Shown: positions 32,351 to 44,945, counted from the stretch's first letter. The stretch is DNA of 64,000 nucleotides from Cyanophora paradoxa (GCA_004431415.1 QPMI01000638.1:168501-232500), one strand, 5' to 3'. The notes: generated by a model not told the origin, from the sequence alone. Made by a program: numbers and translations.

Positions 32351-32519
32351 AGTACGATTATGACCACGATTAGGGGGCTACTAGGCTAGGAGGCGAGCTC
32401 TGGCCAACTGAAAAATTACGATTACGATTATTAGGGGGCTGGGAGGCTAGCTCTGGATTACGATCAGGGGGCCAGGAGGCGAGCTCTGGCCAACTCCGCG
32501 GGCTCTTGGAAATCGAATT

Positions 32520-32695
32520 TTAAGCATTTGGGCACGTACTAATTTCGCAAGTCCGTGCTACAAGTGTGGGATGTACACTGCGGCCACCGTGGCAGCGGGC
32601 CCAGCCCACCAGCAAGCGAGGGCCGCACCTTCCTACGCGTAGCCCAGACAGGCGTAGTACACAGCTAGCTAGCTCTGTCTAACGCTGAACGCAAT
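32520..32695 (-). repeat. Family D and element B ends, inverted
   Basis: GCACGTACTAATTTCGCAAG, GTGCTACAAGTGTGGGATGT, GCGGGCCCAGCCCACCAGC (family D), then CCTACGCGTAGCCCAGACAG, TAGTACACAGCTAGCTAGC and CTAACGCTGAACGCAA (element B). Confidence 0.8.
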
Positions 32696-32751
32696 CATTA
32701 TGGTTCAACACTGTGACAGGGCATTTCAAATTAAAAGAGTTTCCTACGCGC

Positions 32752-33553
32752 ATGCTTATTCATGATTTCGCTCCGAGGCTCCGTAGTTATAGTCATTTCC
32801 GACCTGTCTGGATAGATATCGGCGCAAGCTCAGGCCTAGGGTTGGCCCAGTTGCAAAACTTGAAAGATCTAGAGGCCCGTGCAGCGCGTTAAATATATAC
32901 TAGTTGCTCTTTCTACGCTACGGGCGCGCCGGACCTCCTTCCTACAGCGCTTTAACTGTACCCGTGCTGTTAGGGATGAGAGCGTAACCCGCAGGGACTG
33001 GTGCCCTGATGGAAAAAAGGGGATCGGAGCCTAGCGCTAGCTATAGCTACGAGCCGAGCAGGCGCTTCGCGTCCACGCCGGTGCCGTAGCGGATGAAGAT
33101 GCTCCTGCAAGAGTACGATTACGATTGCGATCGTAATCGCCGCCCGATCGCGATCGTAATCGTACTGATCGCGATCGTAATCGTACTGATCGCACAGACC
33201 TCTCGCAGGAGCATCTTCATCCGCTACGGCACGGGCGTGGACGCGAAGCGCCTGCTCGGCTCGTAGCCAACTAGGCTCCGATCCCCTTTTTTCCATCAGG
33301 GCACCAGTCCCTGCGGGTTACGCTCTCATCCCTAACAGCACGGGTACAGTTAAAGCGCTGTAGGAAGGAGGTCCGGCGCGCCCGTAGCGTAGAAAGAGCA
33401 ACTAGTATATATTTAACGCGCTGTACGGGCCTCTAGATCTTTCAAGTTTTGCAACTGGGCCAACCCTAGGCCTGAGCTTGCGCCGATATCTATCCAGACA
33501 GGTCGGAAATGACTATAACTACGGAGCCTCGGAGCGAAATCATGAATAAGCAT
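32752..33553. repeat. 800-bp palindrome: two element C copies in inverted orientation
   Basis: Left arm 32752-33108 and right arm 33205-33553 are near-perfect reverse complements. Base-pair position sums are constant (66305) over the outer 260 bp. The left arm has an 8-bp insertion next to GCCTAGCGCTAG. The 96-bp spacer is itself made of CGATCGTAATCG-type palindromic repeats. The right arm, read in reverse complement, is closer to the single copy at 32.1 kb than the left arm is. Confidence 0.95.
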
Positions 33554-33771
33554 ATTGCAAGATTTATTCCGGGCCATGGCCAGCTTGCTGCATGCAGCGC
33601 CGTCGCTGCAGTGTACGTATCGTACTAGTATACGCACGTGCGAACGTTAACGTAGCTTATAAAGCACACGCAACACGCATACATTGAAGTGTACCCGTCA
33701 ACGGAACCCTCGGCGTCCGGGATCCGCTGCTGGCCGTACGTAAAGCACTTTCGACCTCAAACGCGCGTAGG

Positions 33772-34605
33772 ATGGCATCCAGGGGCGTGGCCTCGTACGC
33801 GGCGGCGTTCGCGGCAGGTGCTGGCGTCTACTACGTGGCCCGCAAGCTCCTGTTCCAAGGCGGGTCCTCCAGCGTCGAGTGCGAGTGCGCGGCAAGATCC
33901 TTCTCGCAGCGCTCGCGTTTACGCAGGCGCTCAGGTCGGCGGGTACCGGTTGCTGCAAGGCGAAGGCCAGCGGTGACGGAGCCCCAGCTGCGGGGTGCTG
34001 CATGGCGCAGTCCAAGCAGGGGGCCGGCGCCGGCGCTGCAGCGGGTGGCTGCTGCATGTCCCGTCAAAATGCAGCGCCGCGGCTCGAAGACGCCGAATTG
34101 GAGGCGAAGATTCTGCAGCTCGTTGGCTCGCATCGCATTATGATCATGATGAAAGGAAGGTGAGCCTTTCGTCCAGCCAGGCGTAACGTATTTGGTAATC
34201 TTCTGCAGCCGCGAAGAACCCAAGTGTAAATTCAGTCGTGCTTTGATGGAAATCCTTAAAGAAGCCGACGTCAGCGAATTCGGCTCCTATAATATTTTGA
34301 CTGGAGATCAAGCAATCCGAGAGGTGAGATTCGTGCAATTCAACTAGGCCTTGCGGGCCTAATCGTAACCCAGGGCTTGAAAAAGTACTTCGACTGGCCG
34401 ACCTACCCAATGGTCCATCAAAGCTTAACAGTACTATTAACCAAGATGTCTGAAATCGAAATCAGGTCATTGTCGGTGGCAAGCTAATTGGTGGCGTCGA
34501 TATCTGCAAGTACGTGCATTTACATGTTCTTGTGAAATGCATTGTTATTCTCGAAACAGGGAGCTTCATGCGGCTGGGGAGCTTCGAAGTGCTTTTGGTC
34601 TCTGA
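33772..34605 (+). CDS. Monothiol glutaredoxin with Cys-pair extension and CKFS active site
   Basis: Monothiol glutaredoxins bind or transfer [2Fe-2S] clusters. Exons encode LEDAELEAKILQLVGSHRIM, KGREEPKCKFSRALMEILKE, FGSYNILTGDQAIREGLKKY, WPTYPM and VIVGGKLIGGVDICK, ELHAAGELRSAFGL with stop 34603-34605. The TVP-like and GG glutathione-binding elements are present in the form WPTYPMV and GGVD. Oddity: the nearly invariant CGFS is CKFS here. The N-terminal part has three Cys-Cys pairs in Gly/Ala-rich sequence (GCCKAKASGDG, GCCMAQSKQG, GCCMSRQ). The ATG at 33772 gives MASRGVASYAAAFAAG; splicing from GCAG at 33819 to about 33911 restores frame, but this first intron is inferred. Later introns, about 50-60 nt each, are clear. 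Confidence 0.92.
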
Positions 34606-34682
34606 GATCAAGGATCGGCAGTGGCGGCGGTGAAGCATTCTGGCCTGCTTGACAGCGTCATTAGACCGAGTTCCAAGCCAGT

Positions 34683-34923
34683 TCCATGCCAGACGAGTGG
34701 CCCTTCGTGGCGGCGAACGGGCGAGCCCTCGGGCAAGGCCCGCACGCCTAGTCCGGTAGAGCAACAGAAAGGCTTAGATTTCGATTTCAACCCGTCGGTT
34801 TCGACTTAGATTTCGACGTCGAGTTGCCTATCCGAGGGAGCCCTTGGATCGCACCGCGAACACTGCTAGTCCGAACAGCTACTGGTCTAGGCCAGATATC
34901 GTGTGTGTCGTATCTGAAATGCA
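34683..34923 (+). repeat. Repeat family A, complete copy
   Basis: CTTCGTGGCGGCGAACGGGC, CCGGTAGAGCAACAGAAAGG, GACGTCGAGTTGCCTATCC, CAGCTACTGGTCTAGGCC, TCGTATCTGAAATGCA. Ends 24 bp before the complement of the RPA12 stop. Confidence 0.92.
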
Positions 34924-34946
34924 CAGGCTACTATCAAAATAGAAAA

Positions 34947-35520
34947 CTAGCTGTTCACAGACCATTTGTGTCTGCGACAGTGTGAGTCGACTTAGTCAAA
35001 TATGCTTTGTGCTGAAGGCATGGAAAACTTTCGAACCTGCACTTGATGCATTCGTAGAAGATCGTTTGCCCCTCGTCTGCGGAACGTAGCTGTGCCGTCG
35101 TGAAAGAAACCACGTCGTTCTTACAATTGGGACACTCCTCCCGCACCTGAGGCACCACAATAGCGCTAAGCAACGGGTGAATGAGAAGCTGCGTGGTCTG
35201 CGCACCGTGGCACGTTCCTTGTGCTTCTCGTTTTCTCCTTTTGGCGCACTGTGGTTTGCGGCCTTGTGCTGACGTGCGCTCATGGTCACGATGGGCTTTG
35301 AGATGAGCTCTGCGAAAACCTTTTTTTAAAAAATAGATGCAGACTACTGGCTTTCACTCAAGTGGACATGCGCACCAGAGACGTCATTCATAATCCCGCA
35401 CCGATCGCATTTGACCTCGTCCGAGGCGCCTGGTGGGTCCAGAATCGTTCCACAGTCCGAACAGAAAGCGATCGAGCCGGATAGGACGACGGCATGCAGT
35501 GCTGTTCGATAGGCCGCCAT
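34947..35520 (-). CDS. RPA12: RNA polymerase I subunit RPA12
   Basis: TFIIS-like zinc-ribbon subunit of RNA polymerase I that supports RNA cleavage. The ATG at 35518-35520 begins an exon with the N-terminal zinc ribbon AFCSDCGTILDPPGASDEV then KCDRCG. A linker exon (SKPIVTMSARQHKAANHSAP) joins through a 59-nt intron to the C-terminal ribbon VREECPNCKNDVVSFTTAQL, RSADEGQTIFYECIKC and, after another intron, RHKWSVNS with stop at 34947-34949. The QLRSADE acidic hairpin and the eight cysteines are intact. The N-terminal FCSDCG...PPG pattern and length separate it from RPB9 and RPC11. Confidence 0.92.
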
Positions 35521-35994
35521 CGTGAATGCGACGAGCGCTAGCTCGATGGTGCCGATCAACAAGCGAGCTCGGCTACGCAGCGAGATCGAGGACGTTCGCA
35601 GTGCGCCGGAGCGCCGGGACCGACCCAATTCCAGGCCGCAGCGCTTGCGCTCTCGATCGAGCTGAGCGAGCTTGGCGATGCGTGCCGCGTGCTGCGTGCT
35701 GCTCAAAGACCGGCTGGCGCGGCTCTACGTATACGCGCTGAAAGATTGGCTGGCGCGGCTCGGCGTGCTCGAAGTGAATGCTTGCCGCCGGGAGTGCACG
35801 TACCCCAATTAGGCGAACGGAAGGGCACCGTATTTCGAAGTGAACATTCTTCGTTATCGCGAGCTCGTGCATATGCATGTGATCACGTACAAATTCAAAT
35901 TCGAAGGTCTTCGCGTTCCTGTAAGCCTGCGCATGCAGCTGGCTGGCACATCAAACACGTCACGGCATTGCATGTGCACAAGCGCTAGCATGAG

Positions 35995-36042
35995 CACATG
36001 TACATGTACATGTACATGTACATGTATACGTATACGTATACC
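35995..36042. repeat. ACATGT microsatellite passing into GTATAC
   Basis: Six-base palindromic unit ACATGT repeated about five times, followed by GTATACGTATACGTATACCG. Confidence 0.95.
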
Positions 36043-37194
36043 GTAGTTCATACATGGATATCGACGCACCGCACACTATAGCTAGGCCTAGGCCTGTTCT
36101 TCTCGTTCAATTCCTGTTGGAGTTTGGGAATAGGGGGGTAGATGTGAAGTTCCAGGAGCGCCCCGCTCGTTAGCTGGTTGATTAGCAGTGTTCGTATCTT
36201 ATCTTGCCAAGTTGAGAGATGATAGACAAAAGAAGGCCGCGGGCAAACCTGGCAAGCACACCATATTCTGAACACAGGTGGCACGATTGCTGCAAACACA
36301 GCCCCGCTGGGTCCGAAGGTCTAGTGCACCACAGTACATCTGTGCACCTCTTGTCTCGTCCCTCATGATCACGATCACGTACTTGAAAACGCAAGTCCCG
36401 GGTCCGGGCTACAAGTGTGGGATCATCAGGATCAAGGTGTCGCCTAGTACGTAGCATTTGCAGGTCGTGATCACTTGCTGAGTCACCACTGGGCCAGCAA
36501 CATGCACGCGTTCCACGGTGCTTGCAACCGTGGTTGAAAGCTCATGATCATGCAGCTGATGAGATCCGATGATCTTGAGTTTCGGAGATTTAGGGGCCTC
36601 TGTGGTGCTGACATCCCCTATCACCCTGGTCCACGGGCGCCCCCGCGGCTTGCAATTGTCATCTACTTCATCTCTCTCACTCTCTCTCAGAGCTCGCCGA
36701 GTCGCCGAGTCGATTTGCAATTGATCATGAGCGATTGGACCGTCGGACTTGTTTGATAATACTGTTTGGACCGTCGGACTCCGGATCCCAACCGTTGAAC
36801 CCCTTCGCCAAACTTGAAATGGAATCAAATCTGGATCGAGTCCCGAGGAATGAACCCCTCAGGGCCTTGGCTTTTCCGAGTTCGATCTCAGAATCTGGGG
36901 GTAACCACCGTGCGAGTAACCTGTGCGCATGCATGTAGCCAGCGTCTGTGTCGATCCAGAGGCGCATTACTCCTCAGGGCCTCAGGGCCTCACGGACATC
37001 ATAGACATCTTGCTGTACCGTAGTACGTGTCACACAGTGCACTTGACTCGCTCTGCATCTATCCGTTTTTGCATATATTATATATATTATCCTTGGCCCA
37101 TAAATAAATTATTCTGTCTCCGCCGGGCGCTGTAGGTAATACCGGGTTAGAGTAGCCTACAGTTTTTCTCAGCGTGCAGGCTGCCTTCCCTCTC

Positions 37195-38236
<1,042 letters not shown>

Positions 38237-38474
38237 GCGCGCCGCCCGCTAATCGATCAGAAACGACGGCGACTCTCGAAGTCGTTCGTTTTGACTGTAT
38301 CTGTCTACGCTGAACGCAGCTAGTCCGCGACCGACGCCAACTACCCCGCGCACCGAAAAAAAGGGCGATCAAATTACGTGCCTCGAAGTTGTGGATCTCG
38401 TTGGCGAGCTCAGTCTCAGGCAGGGTAGACCTCAGCGGCTTTCAGAAGCGGGCTCGCTCCCTGGGCTCTGCGGC

Positions 38475-39777
38475 ATGTCGCACGAGCTGGACGAGTTCCG
38501 GGAGCTTCTCGGCGCGGAGATGTGCGTCGCTTGCAGCGTTCAGTTTCGCCGTGCGTACGCTTACTGCGCGCTGGCAGGTACGTCGAGATGGACCGGGTGC
38601 GTCATGCCTGCGAAAAGTAAGGAGTATCTCGCCCGCTGACCCGCAGGCAGCTCCGGACAGCTGCGCGGCATGGCATCCCGAAAGAGGTTCGAGGGGAGGT
38701 TTGGAAATATTTGCTGGACGTCTCCAAAGCAGACCGATGTGCGCGCATTGCGTATCAAGGGAGCGCTGGTCTAACGTCGACCTTGCAGCTGAAGAGATGT
38801 CACAAAGAAAGCGCATCAAGGACGACTACAAAGATTTCGAGAAAGGCAATTCCGAGGTCCTCAAGCAAATCAAGGGCGAGGTAAAGCGTTACCAAAGCCG
38901 ATCCGAAAACTCCAAGCGGGATGAACTCATTGACGAGCTTTTCCGTGATCCAAATCTCCAAAGACGTGTCGAAAATGTACTCCTTGCGTACACGAACCAC
39001 AACTCCGACACACCATACCATCATGGCATGATCTACTTGATGGCACCTTTCGTTTTGAGTCTGTCGAAGGTACAAATTGACAGAATCACCAGTATTGTGT
39101 CGCATGGGTCGCTCATACTTGTCCAGGAGCCCGAAATTTTCTTCTGTTTTCAGACACTGATGACAAAGCTTGGTGTGCTCCTCCCTGAAACGAGATGTGA
39201 TGTCTGCCTTTTAAACTCAAGTACACAGAGGAGCTGCATGGGCCAGGCGGCATAAATCGTGCTGTTGCTAATTTCATGGTTCTTTTTCGGACAGTGAATT
39301 CTGAATTGTGTGTCAATTCTTTTCGTGGCCGTGTGACAAGTCTCCTCATAGTTGGCGCAGGTACAATCATTTTGAGGAAGAAGAACTGGAGGCAAATGAG
39401 TGGGCTTTGTCATGGTCGAAGTACCTGCTTGGAAAAGAGCTGCCAATGCAGTGTGTTCTCCGGTTGTGGGATACCTACTTTTCGGCATGTGAGGGTTTGC
39501 AGTTGCACGTTTATGCATGCCTAGGTGTGTACTGCGTGTGTCTTTTTATAGCGTCCACACTGATATGTCGGTTTCAGCTATACTTGAGCACTGTCAGGAA
39601 GAGCTTCTGGAACTCGACCACGCAGAGCTCATTGGTTTTTTGCAGCACCTGCCAGTCATGGACATGGATCAGGTGCAACGAAGTCTATTTTTACGTTCGA
39701 GCACAGCGAGCCTAACAGCGCTCCAGATCATAAACAAAGCTTACAGAATTAAGGACGAGGTTCGAAATATTATCTAA
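38475..39777 (+). CDS. TBC-domain GAP, Bub2/Cdc16-like
   Basis: TBC proteins stimulate GTP hydrolysis by Rab-type GTPases; Bub2/Cdc16 acts on a mitotic-exit GTPase. Exons encode MSHELDEFRELLGAEM, TAARHGIPKEVRGEVWKYLL, IKGEVKRYQSRSENSKRDEL, RRVENVLLAYTNHNSDTPYH, HGMIYLMAPFVL, LGKELPMQCVLRLWDTYFSA, LHVYACL, AILEHCQEELLELDHAELIG and NKAYRIKDEVRNII with stop at 39775-39777. The TBC fold signatures are clear, and the last helices (ELDHAEL, LPVMDMDQV) recall Bub2/Cdc16. The arginine-finger motif reads IKGEVKR (Asp replaced by Glu). The glutamine-finger motif, normally YxQGM, reads YHHGM. Assignment to Bub2 rather than another TBC branch is tentative. Confidence 0.83.
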
Positions 39778-39870
39778 TTTGCTCGGCGACATCTGCCATA
39801 CTTAGACAACATCAAACATCACGTAGACAGCCAGCATCACGTGTCATGTGCTCTCTAGGCCTGCCTGTGC

Positions 39871-40042
39871 ACCACGATTAGGCGACTCTTGTATTTGCCC
39901 CGTGCGGACACAAGGCTTGCCCCAACTGCGGATCACACTGCGAGGCTTGTGCCAATTGCGGATCACATGTAGAAAAACGTGATGTTCTATAGCTTGTGAA
40001 ACGGATCACATGAGGAAAAAACGCGACTAGGACGTCGCAGGT
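39871..40042 (+). pseudogene. 172-bp duplicated segment, copy 2: orphan RING exon
   Basis: Same sequence as 27458-27629, including intron end, exon encoding LVFAPCGHKACPNC and CEACANCGSH, stop and flank. Here nothing upstream supplies the first RING cysteines, so it is either an exon fragment or a repeat of which the RING gene's exon is one copy. Confidence 0.9.
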
Positions 40043-40224
40043 CTTCCCCTTTGAGGGCAACGCAGGGGTCTTCTGCGATTACGGTTAGGGCGTCCTTGAT
40101 CTTCGAATCAGAGTCAAAAAGTGTCGAAAACAGAGTCTAGTTGAAACTGAAAGCTGAACATCGAATGGAATGAGCTTTGTTGGCTTCCCGTAGGAACTCC
40201 CACCGCCCAAGAACGATGACGCGA

Positions 40225-40400
40225 TGCTGCGCACGACACGCGCGCGGCCGAGGCCGTGCGGGGGTGGAGCGTTACTCCCCTTTCGGGCCTCGGGGGGCAA
40301 CGGTCGGGCCGGCAACGGCGAGGGCCGCACCTTCCTACGCGTAGCCCAGACAGGCGTAGTACACGGCTAGCTAGCTCTGTCTACGCTGAACGCAAAGAGG
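40225..40400 (-). repeat. Element B, inverted copy
   Basis: GGAGCGTTACTCCCCTTTCG, GGGCCTCGGGGGGCAACGG, CCGGCAACGGCGAGGGCCGC, ACCTTCCTACGCGTAGCCC, AGACAGGCGTAGTACACGGC, TAGCTAGCTCTGTCTACGC. Reverse complement of 44789-44945. Confidence 0.9.
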
Positions 40401-40590
40401 CCGGATCAATTGCCTTTAAGTACGCAAACTTGCTTGCAAGTGTCCGCGGAGGGGCACATGAGAAATACTCCCCTTTGAGGGCAACGCAGGGCCCAGCTGG
40501 TCGAGTTTGCGCTTGGCAACAGCACCTCAGTGCACATACCACACATGTAGCTCGGTTAGATCGTGTCCAAATGCTACGCTGCGCCAAATG

Positions 40591-41795
40591 CTACTTTTTG
40601 GGTGGGCGAAGAGCTATGGAGAACTTCGTTCCACAGGTCGAGCAGATGGGAGAGAAGGTGCAGAAAACTGGATGCACACGGGAGTTCAGAACGGTGGAGC
40701 ATCTCAAAAAAGTGGAAAGCAATGCTCACTCGACAAGCAAACGGAGCACACGAAGCCAAGGTCGACAATCTTTCGATGGCAGAAGCATGTGCTCCTGCAT
40801 GGCATTTAGAAAAGAAAGCCAAAACCAGGAAGATTGGTCACCGGAAGTCAACTGTGTGCTGAAACGCCGACTGCGCAAACCTTCGACTGAACCTATCCAA
40901 AATGCTCGTTCCCTGCTCCTGATAAGGGGCAAGCAACCTGTCTGCACACGACACCGTTTACGGACCAACAGATGCTGCAGAAGAACCGCCTGACTTCCAA
41001 GCCGTGAGTAATATCCCCCGGTGATGTGCGATGCCTGCTGAAGGAAGACCGAATCTCTAGGAGCCAGCACACAGCTGTCAATCGGAACGCCCTGAAGCGC
41101 AACTTAGAGAAGAAAAGAATTGGATAATGCGTTGTTTCAACATTTTTCTGGGCGCAAAAGATGGCGTTCATGAAAGCGATGTACTGCGCCGGAACGTCCA
41201 ATGAAACACTGATGACCAGAAGTCTTGGGTTGAGCGAGGGCTGCTCCTTCGCGATCCGGTTGCAATCTGCCGCCCCAGATCAATTCAATCCTGCAGCATG
41301 GCGGGCGGTCGCACAGCATAGGGCCATCGACATTGCTGCAGCTACATTGGAGCCTGCGCTTGTTGATTCGTGCACGGGAGCTGTGAACGAGTCGCTTGTG
41401 CGGGAAGCGAGCCCGTCGGACTGCGCGGCGTCCACTTGGCGTGGCCTGGCGGCGAGCGCGAGATCCGAGAGTAGACGTTTGGATACGTCCACGTTCGCCG
41501 CATGACCGCGGCCGATCGGGGAAGGGACATGCGACCTACGGATGTGAACGACGAAGACACGAGCAAGCAAGCATGCGCACGCTCGGTTGGAAGTCGTGGT
41601 GGTGACAGTGAGCTGATTCTCGCGATGAAGGAGACCGAAGCATCGCACAAACACGATGAGATGCTCCAAGAACCGGCCAAGGTCTAGGGCAGCGCCCGGC
41701 GCATCCGTGGCCGGCTCGCGCGACCAAACGAAGGGATTCATATCGACTACGAGCGCTAGAAAGCTGGCGTCGTGCGCCTCCTCGGCATCGGCCAT
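40591..41795 (-). CDS. TFB4: TFIIH core subunit Tfb4/p34 (GTF2H3)
   Basis: Structural subunit of TFIIH in transcription and nucleotide excision repair. ATG at 41793-41795: EEAHDASFLALVVDMNPFVW (the vWA-like start, with the VVDxNP motif), LIVFVRCFGLLHRENQL; then PRLLVISVSLDVPAQYIAFM and NAIFCAQK; VLAPRDSVFLQQASHITGGY; DLGFVCSVCLSS and, after an intron, FCTFSPICSTCGTKFSI, LRPPKK with stop at 40591-40593. Order and zinc-binding cysteines (CSVC, CSTC) match Tfb4. The length and spacing are normal for the family; several 50-60 nt introns. Confidence 0.92.
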
Positions 41796-42496
41796 CGCTA
41801 ATCGGCCATCGATGTTCGACGGTTGCGATTACGAGGTTGCGATTACGATTGGGGTACCGGTGCTTGCGGTCGATGTTGCGATTACGATGCGTTCAGCGAT
41901 CGCACGTGAAAAAAGCATGCGTTCAGCGATCGCACGATGCGTACGATGTTGTTTCGTGAAAAAAATGCGATCGCAGCGATCAAATGTCGTACGTGCGTTC
42001 AGCGTAGACAGAGCTAGCTAGCTGTGTACTACGCCTGTCTGGGCTACGCGTAATTAAATGTATAGCTATAGGGTTGCCATGGCCACTTACGACTTACGTA
42101 TACAGAATTACGCTTGCTATAGGGTTGCCATGGCCACTTACGACCACTTAAAAGTAGCGTAAAAGAGATCACCGCTTGCATCCGGCCTGATCGCGTCGTC
42201 GTACACAACTCGTTGTCGAACTACGCGCTTTTTCCGCAGCGTCCGCCGCAGCAGACAAAATTAATTTACAGTGGGCGATGCACATTTACAGTGGGGCAAT
42301 TCGGCTTCTAAATGCTCTAGTGTATGATACAGCTGCTCGTGGCCATCAACATCCATTTCCTCATGCTCTGGCGTCGATGTCGATGCCAGAGCATGAAGAA
42401 AGTACAGAGGTCCAGGTAACACCACATGAAGATTAAAATTCTCCCACCAATGACTGGACGCAAAATAAGGAATGCTTTTAAAGTCGTGTAAGAGAC
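41796..42496. other. Gap with GATTAC repeats, element B end and an exon duplicate
   Basis: Contains GGTTGCGATTACGA repeats and GCGTTCAGCGATCGCACG duplicates (41815-41960), an element B end (41995-42053), a tandem pair of CTATAGGGTTGCCATGGCCA (42066-42150), and a duplicate of part of the neighbouring gene (42165-42255). No independent gene. Confidence 0.7.
42165..42255 (-). pseudogene. Duplicated exon fragment of the DnaJ-type zinc-finger gene
   Basis: About 88 bp from AGAGATCACCGCTTGCATCC through CGCAGCGTCCGCCGCAGCAG match 42521-42611 with about four substitutions. In the gene this stretch encodes the basic region LLRRTLRKKRVVRRRVVYND. The copy has no adjoining zinc-finger sequence. Confidence 0.88.
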
Positions 42497-43324
42497 TTAC
42501 ACATTCTGTGGAGAAGGCAAGAGATCACCGCTTGCATCCGGCCTGATCGCGTCGTTGTACACGACTCGTCGTCGAACTACGCGCTTTTTCCGCAGCGTCC
42601 GCCGCAGCAGACGCTCTGCTTCAACCGCCTTCGCCTCTGGACTGCATTGTGGACACGGCACCATCTTGGCCCCTTCACACATTGTACACACTGGACGAAC
42701 GTCAGCACGATCTCACAGACATCGATGCTGGCACTTACAGATACGCTCAAATCGCAGAGGAAACACCCCTCTTCCATCCGGTCCCCAGAGTGAGGCCCAG
42801 TTTGCCGCCTGATTCTTCAGTCCTCCCAGCGGTCTCCAGTCCCAGACGCGACCATCATCCAGACAGACGGCACACGCAACAAAACCAGCTCCTGAAATTT
42901 GGGGCGTAAGGCGGAGCATATACGACTGAACAAAATAGATTGACTCACCCTCACAGCAGGGGCACTGCGGCGGCGTTACAGGCGCCGGCGGCGTCGGGGG
43001 TGGTTCTTGAGCTTTCAGCTGTAACGACGCCGCTGCGCCCGTGTCGCTCTGTTCAGCAACCACCCGAAGCGTCCGTGGCTTGAGTCCTCCTGACTGCAAT
43101 GCGGGAACCATGCGCGCCGCCGGGACGGAGCTGGCTGAAAAATGCACAGAGTCTGATGGCCAGGCGGGCCGCGAAGAAGCGCTGATATTCTGGGGGCGTT
43201 TCGATGCTTGAGGGCGTGCTATCTCAGAGGCTGAACCGGGCGCCAGCGTCATCGGCGCGCAGCAGACGACGAAGCATGATGCCTGATATGTACGTCGCAG
43301 ATCTAAATTTGAGCCCGCAGCCAT
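42497..43324 (-). CDS. DnaJ-type zinc-finger protein, possibly plastid-targeted
   Basis: Starts at ATG 43322-43324 with about 120 residues of Ala/Ser/Pro-rich sequence containing LKPRTLRVVAEQ, which resembles a transit peptide end. Exons then give two halves of a DnaJ-like zinc finger: CPCCEG|AGFVACAVCLDDG (split by an intron GTGAGT...TTTCAG) and CTMCEGAKMVPCPQC after a second intron (GTAAGT...GTCCAG). The end is highly basic (RRTLRKKRVVRRRVVYND). Four CxxC motifs with the CxxCxGxG pattern, but no J domain. Such J-less proteins (BSD2-like) assist plastid protein assembly in plants; that role here is inference. Between the zinc halves lies a Trp-rich segment (VWDWRPLGG), which may be an unrecognised intron. 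Confidence 0.68.
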
Positions 43325-43580
43325 CGCCGCCGCGCGCAACTTCAACTAGAATCCGTCGCCGCCGCACGAAGTGGCTGAACGAGCTTTAACGATGCACTTC
43401 CGTACGGCTGCCGTGCCCCGGCGACGCGCAGTGCCGGATTGGGTCGGCACGCACGGTTGTTTCACGTGTACCCCTCATACTCGCTGTTCTCGCGGGACCA
43501 CAACCAGATCCACTGAGCAGACGCTGAGCGTGTCGGGCTAGTTGAGGTGGCTCAGAACGTCGCGCGGTTTGGCTGCAAGA

Positions 43581-44573
<993 letters not shown>

Positions 44574-44788
44574 GCCCTCCTTTGTCTATTTGATTCGTTG
44601 GCATTTGGATATTCTACGACAGCACTAATTGCCTTCGTTTTGTGATTGGGGGCTGCATTTCGCGGCTGCATGGCGGCTGTATGCGATGCGCACATGGGCT
44701 GTGGCTGAATGGCGGCTGTATGCGGCCCGCGGCTTGGGACTAGGGCTAGTATTTTGGACTTGATTGGACTTGGTGGCACCTTCATTGC

Positions 44789-44945
44789 GTTCAGCGTAGA
44801 CAGAGCTAGCTAGCTGTGTACTACGCCTGTCTGGGCTACGCGTAGGAGGGTGCGGCCCTCGCCGTTGCCGGCCCGGCCGTTCCCCCCCGAGGCCCGTAAG
44901 GGGAGTAAAGCGTCGCCCGGCCGCGGGGGCGGCCGCCGCCGTTTG
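44789..44945 (+). repeat. Element B copy
   Basis: TTCAGCGTAGACAGAGCTAG, CTGTGTACTACGCCTGTCTG, GGCTACGCGTAGG, GTGCGGCCCTCGCCGTTGCC, GGCCCGTAAGGGGAGTAAAG. Inverted relative to 40225-40400. Confidence 0.9.

Larger units (their letters stand above)
31526..33771. other. Repeat-dense gap between the BRUTUS-like E3 and glutaredoxin
   Basis: No gene supported; ORFs on both strands are short and fall in repeats. Contains a first copy of element C (about 32135-32350), GATTAC tracts (32370-32470), an inverted family D copy (about 32520-32615), an inverted element B end (about 32620-32695) and the large palindrome (32752-33553). Confidence 0.7.
39778..40590. other. Convergent 3' gap between the TBC gene and TFIIH Tfb4
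   Basis: No live gene. Copy 2 of the 172-bp segment (39871-40042), element B (about 40225-40400) and a family D end (about 40455-40585) fill it. Confidence 0.75.

Noticed and set aside
32970-33296. 108-codon minus ORF in the palindrome
   Set aside because: Falls in the element C arms and GATTAC spacer; repetitive, with no family similarity.
32135-33553. Element C as a tRNA-derived SINE
   Set aside because: I could find no convincing A-box/B-box pair or A-rich tail; left as an unclassified repeat.
43106-43324. Start of the zinc-finger gene upstream of 43324
   Set aside because: Upstream in-frame starts are only TTG; the ATG at 43322-43324 gives a sensible presequence-like N-terminus.
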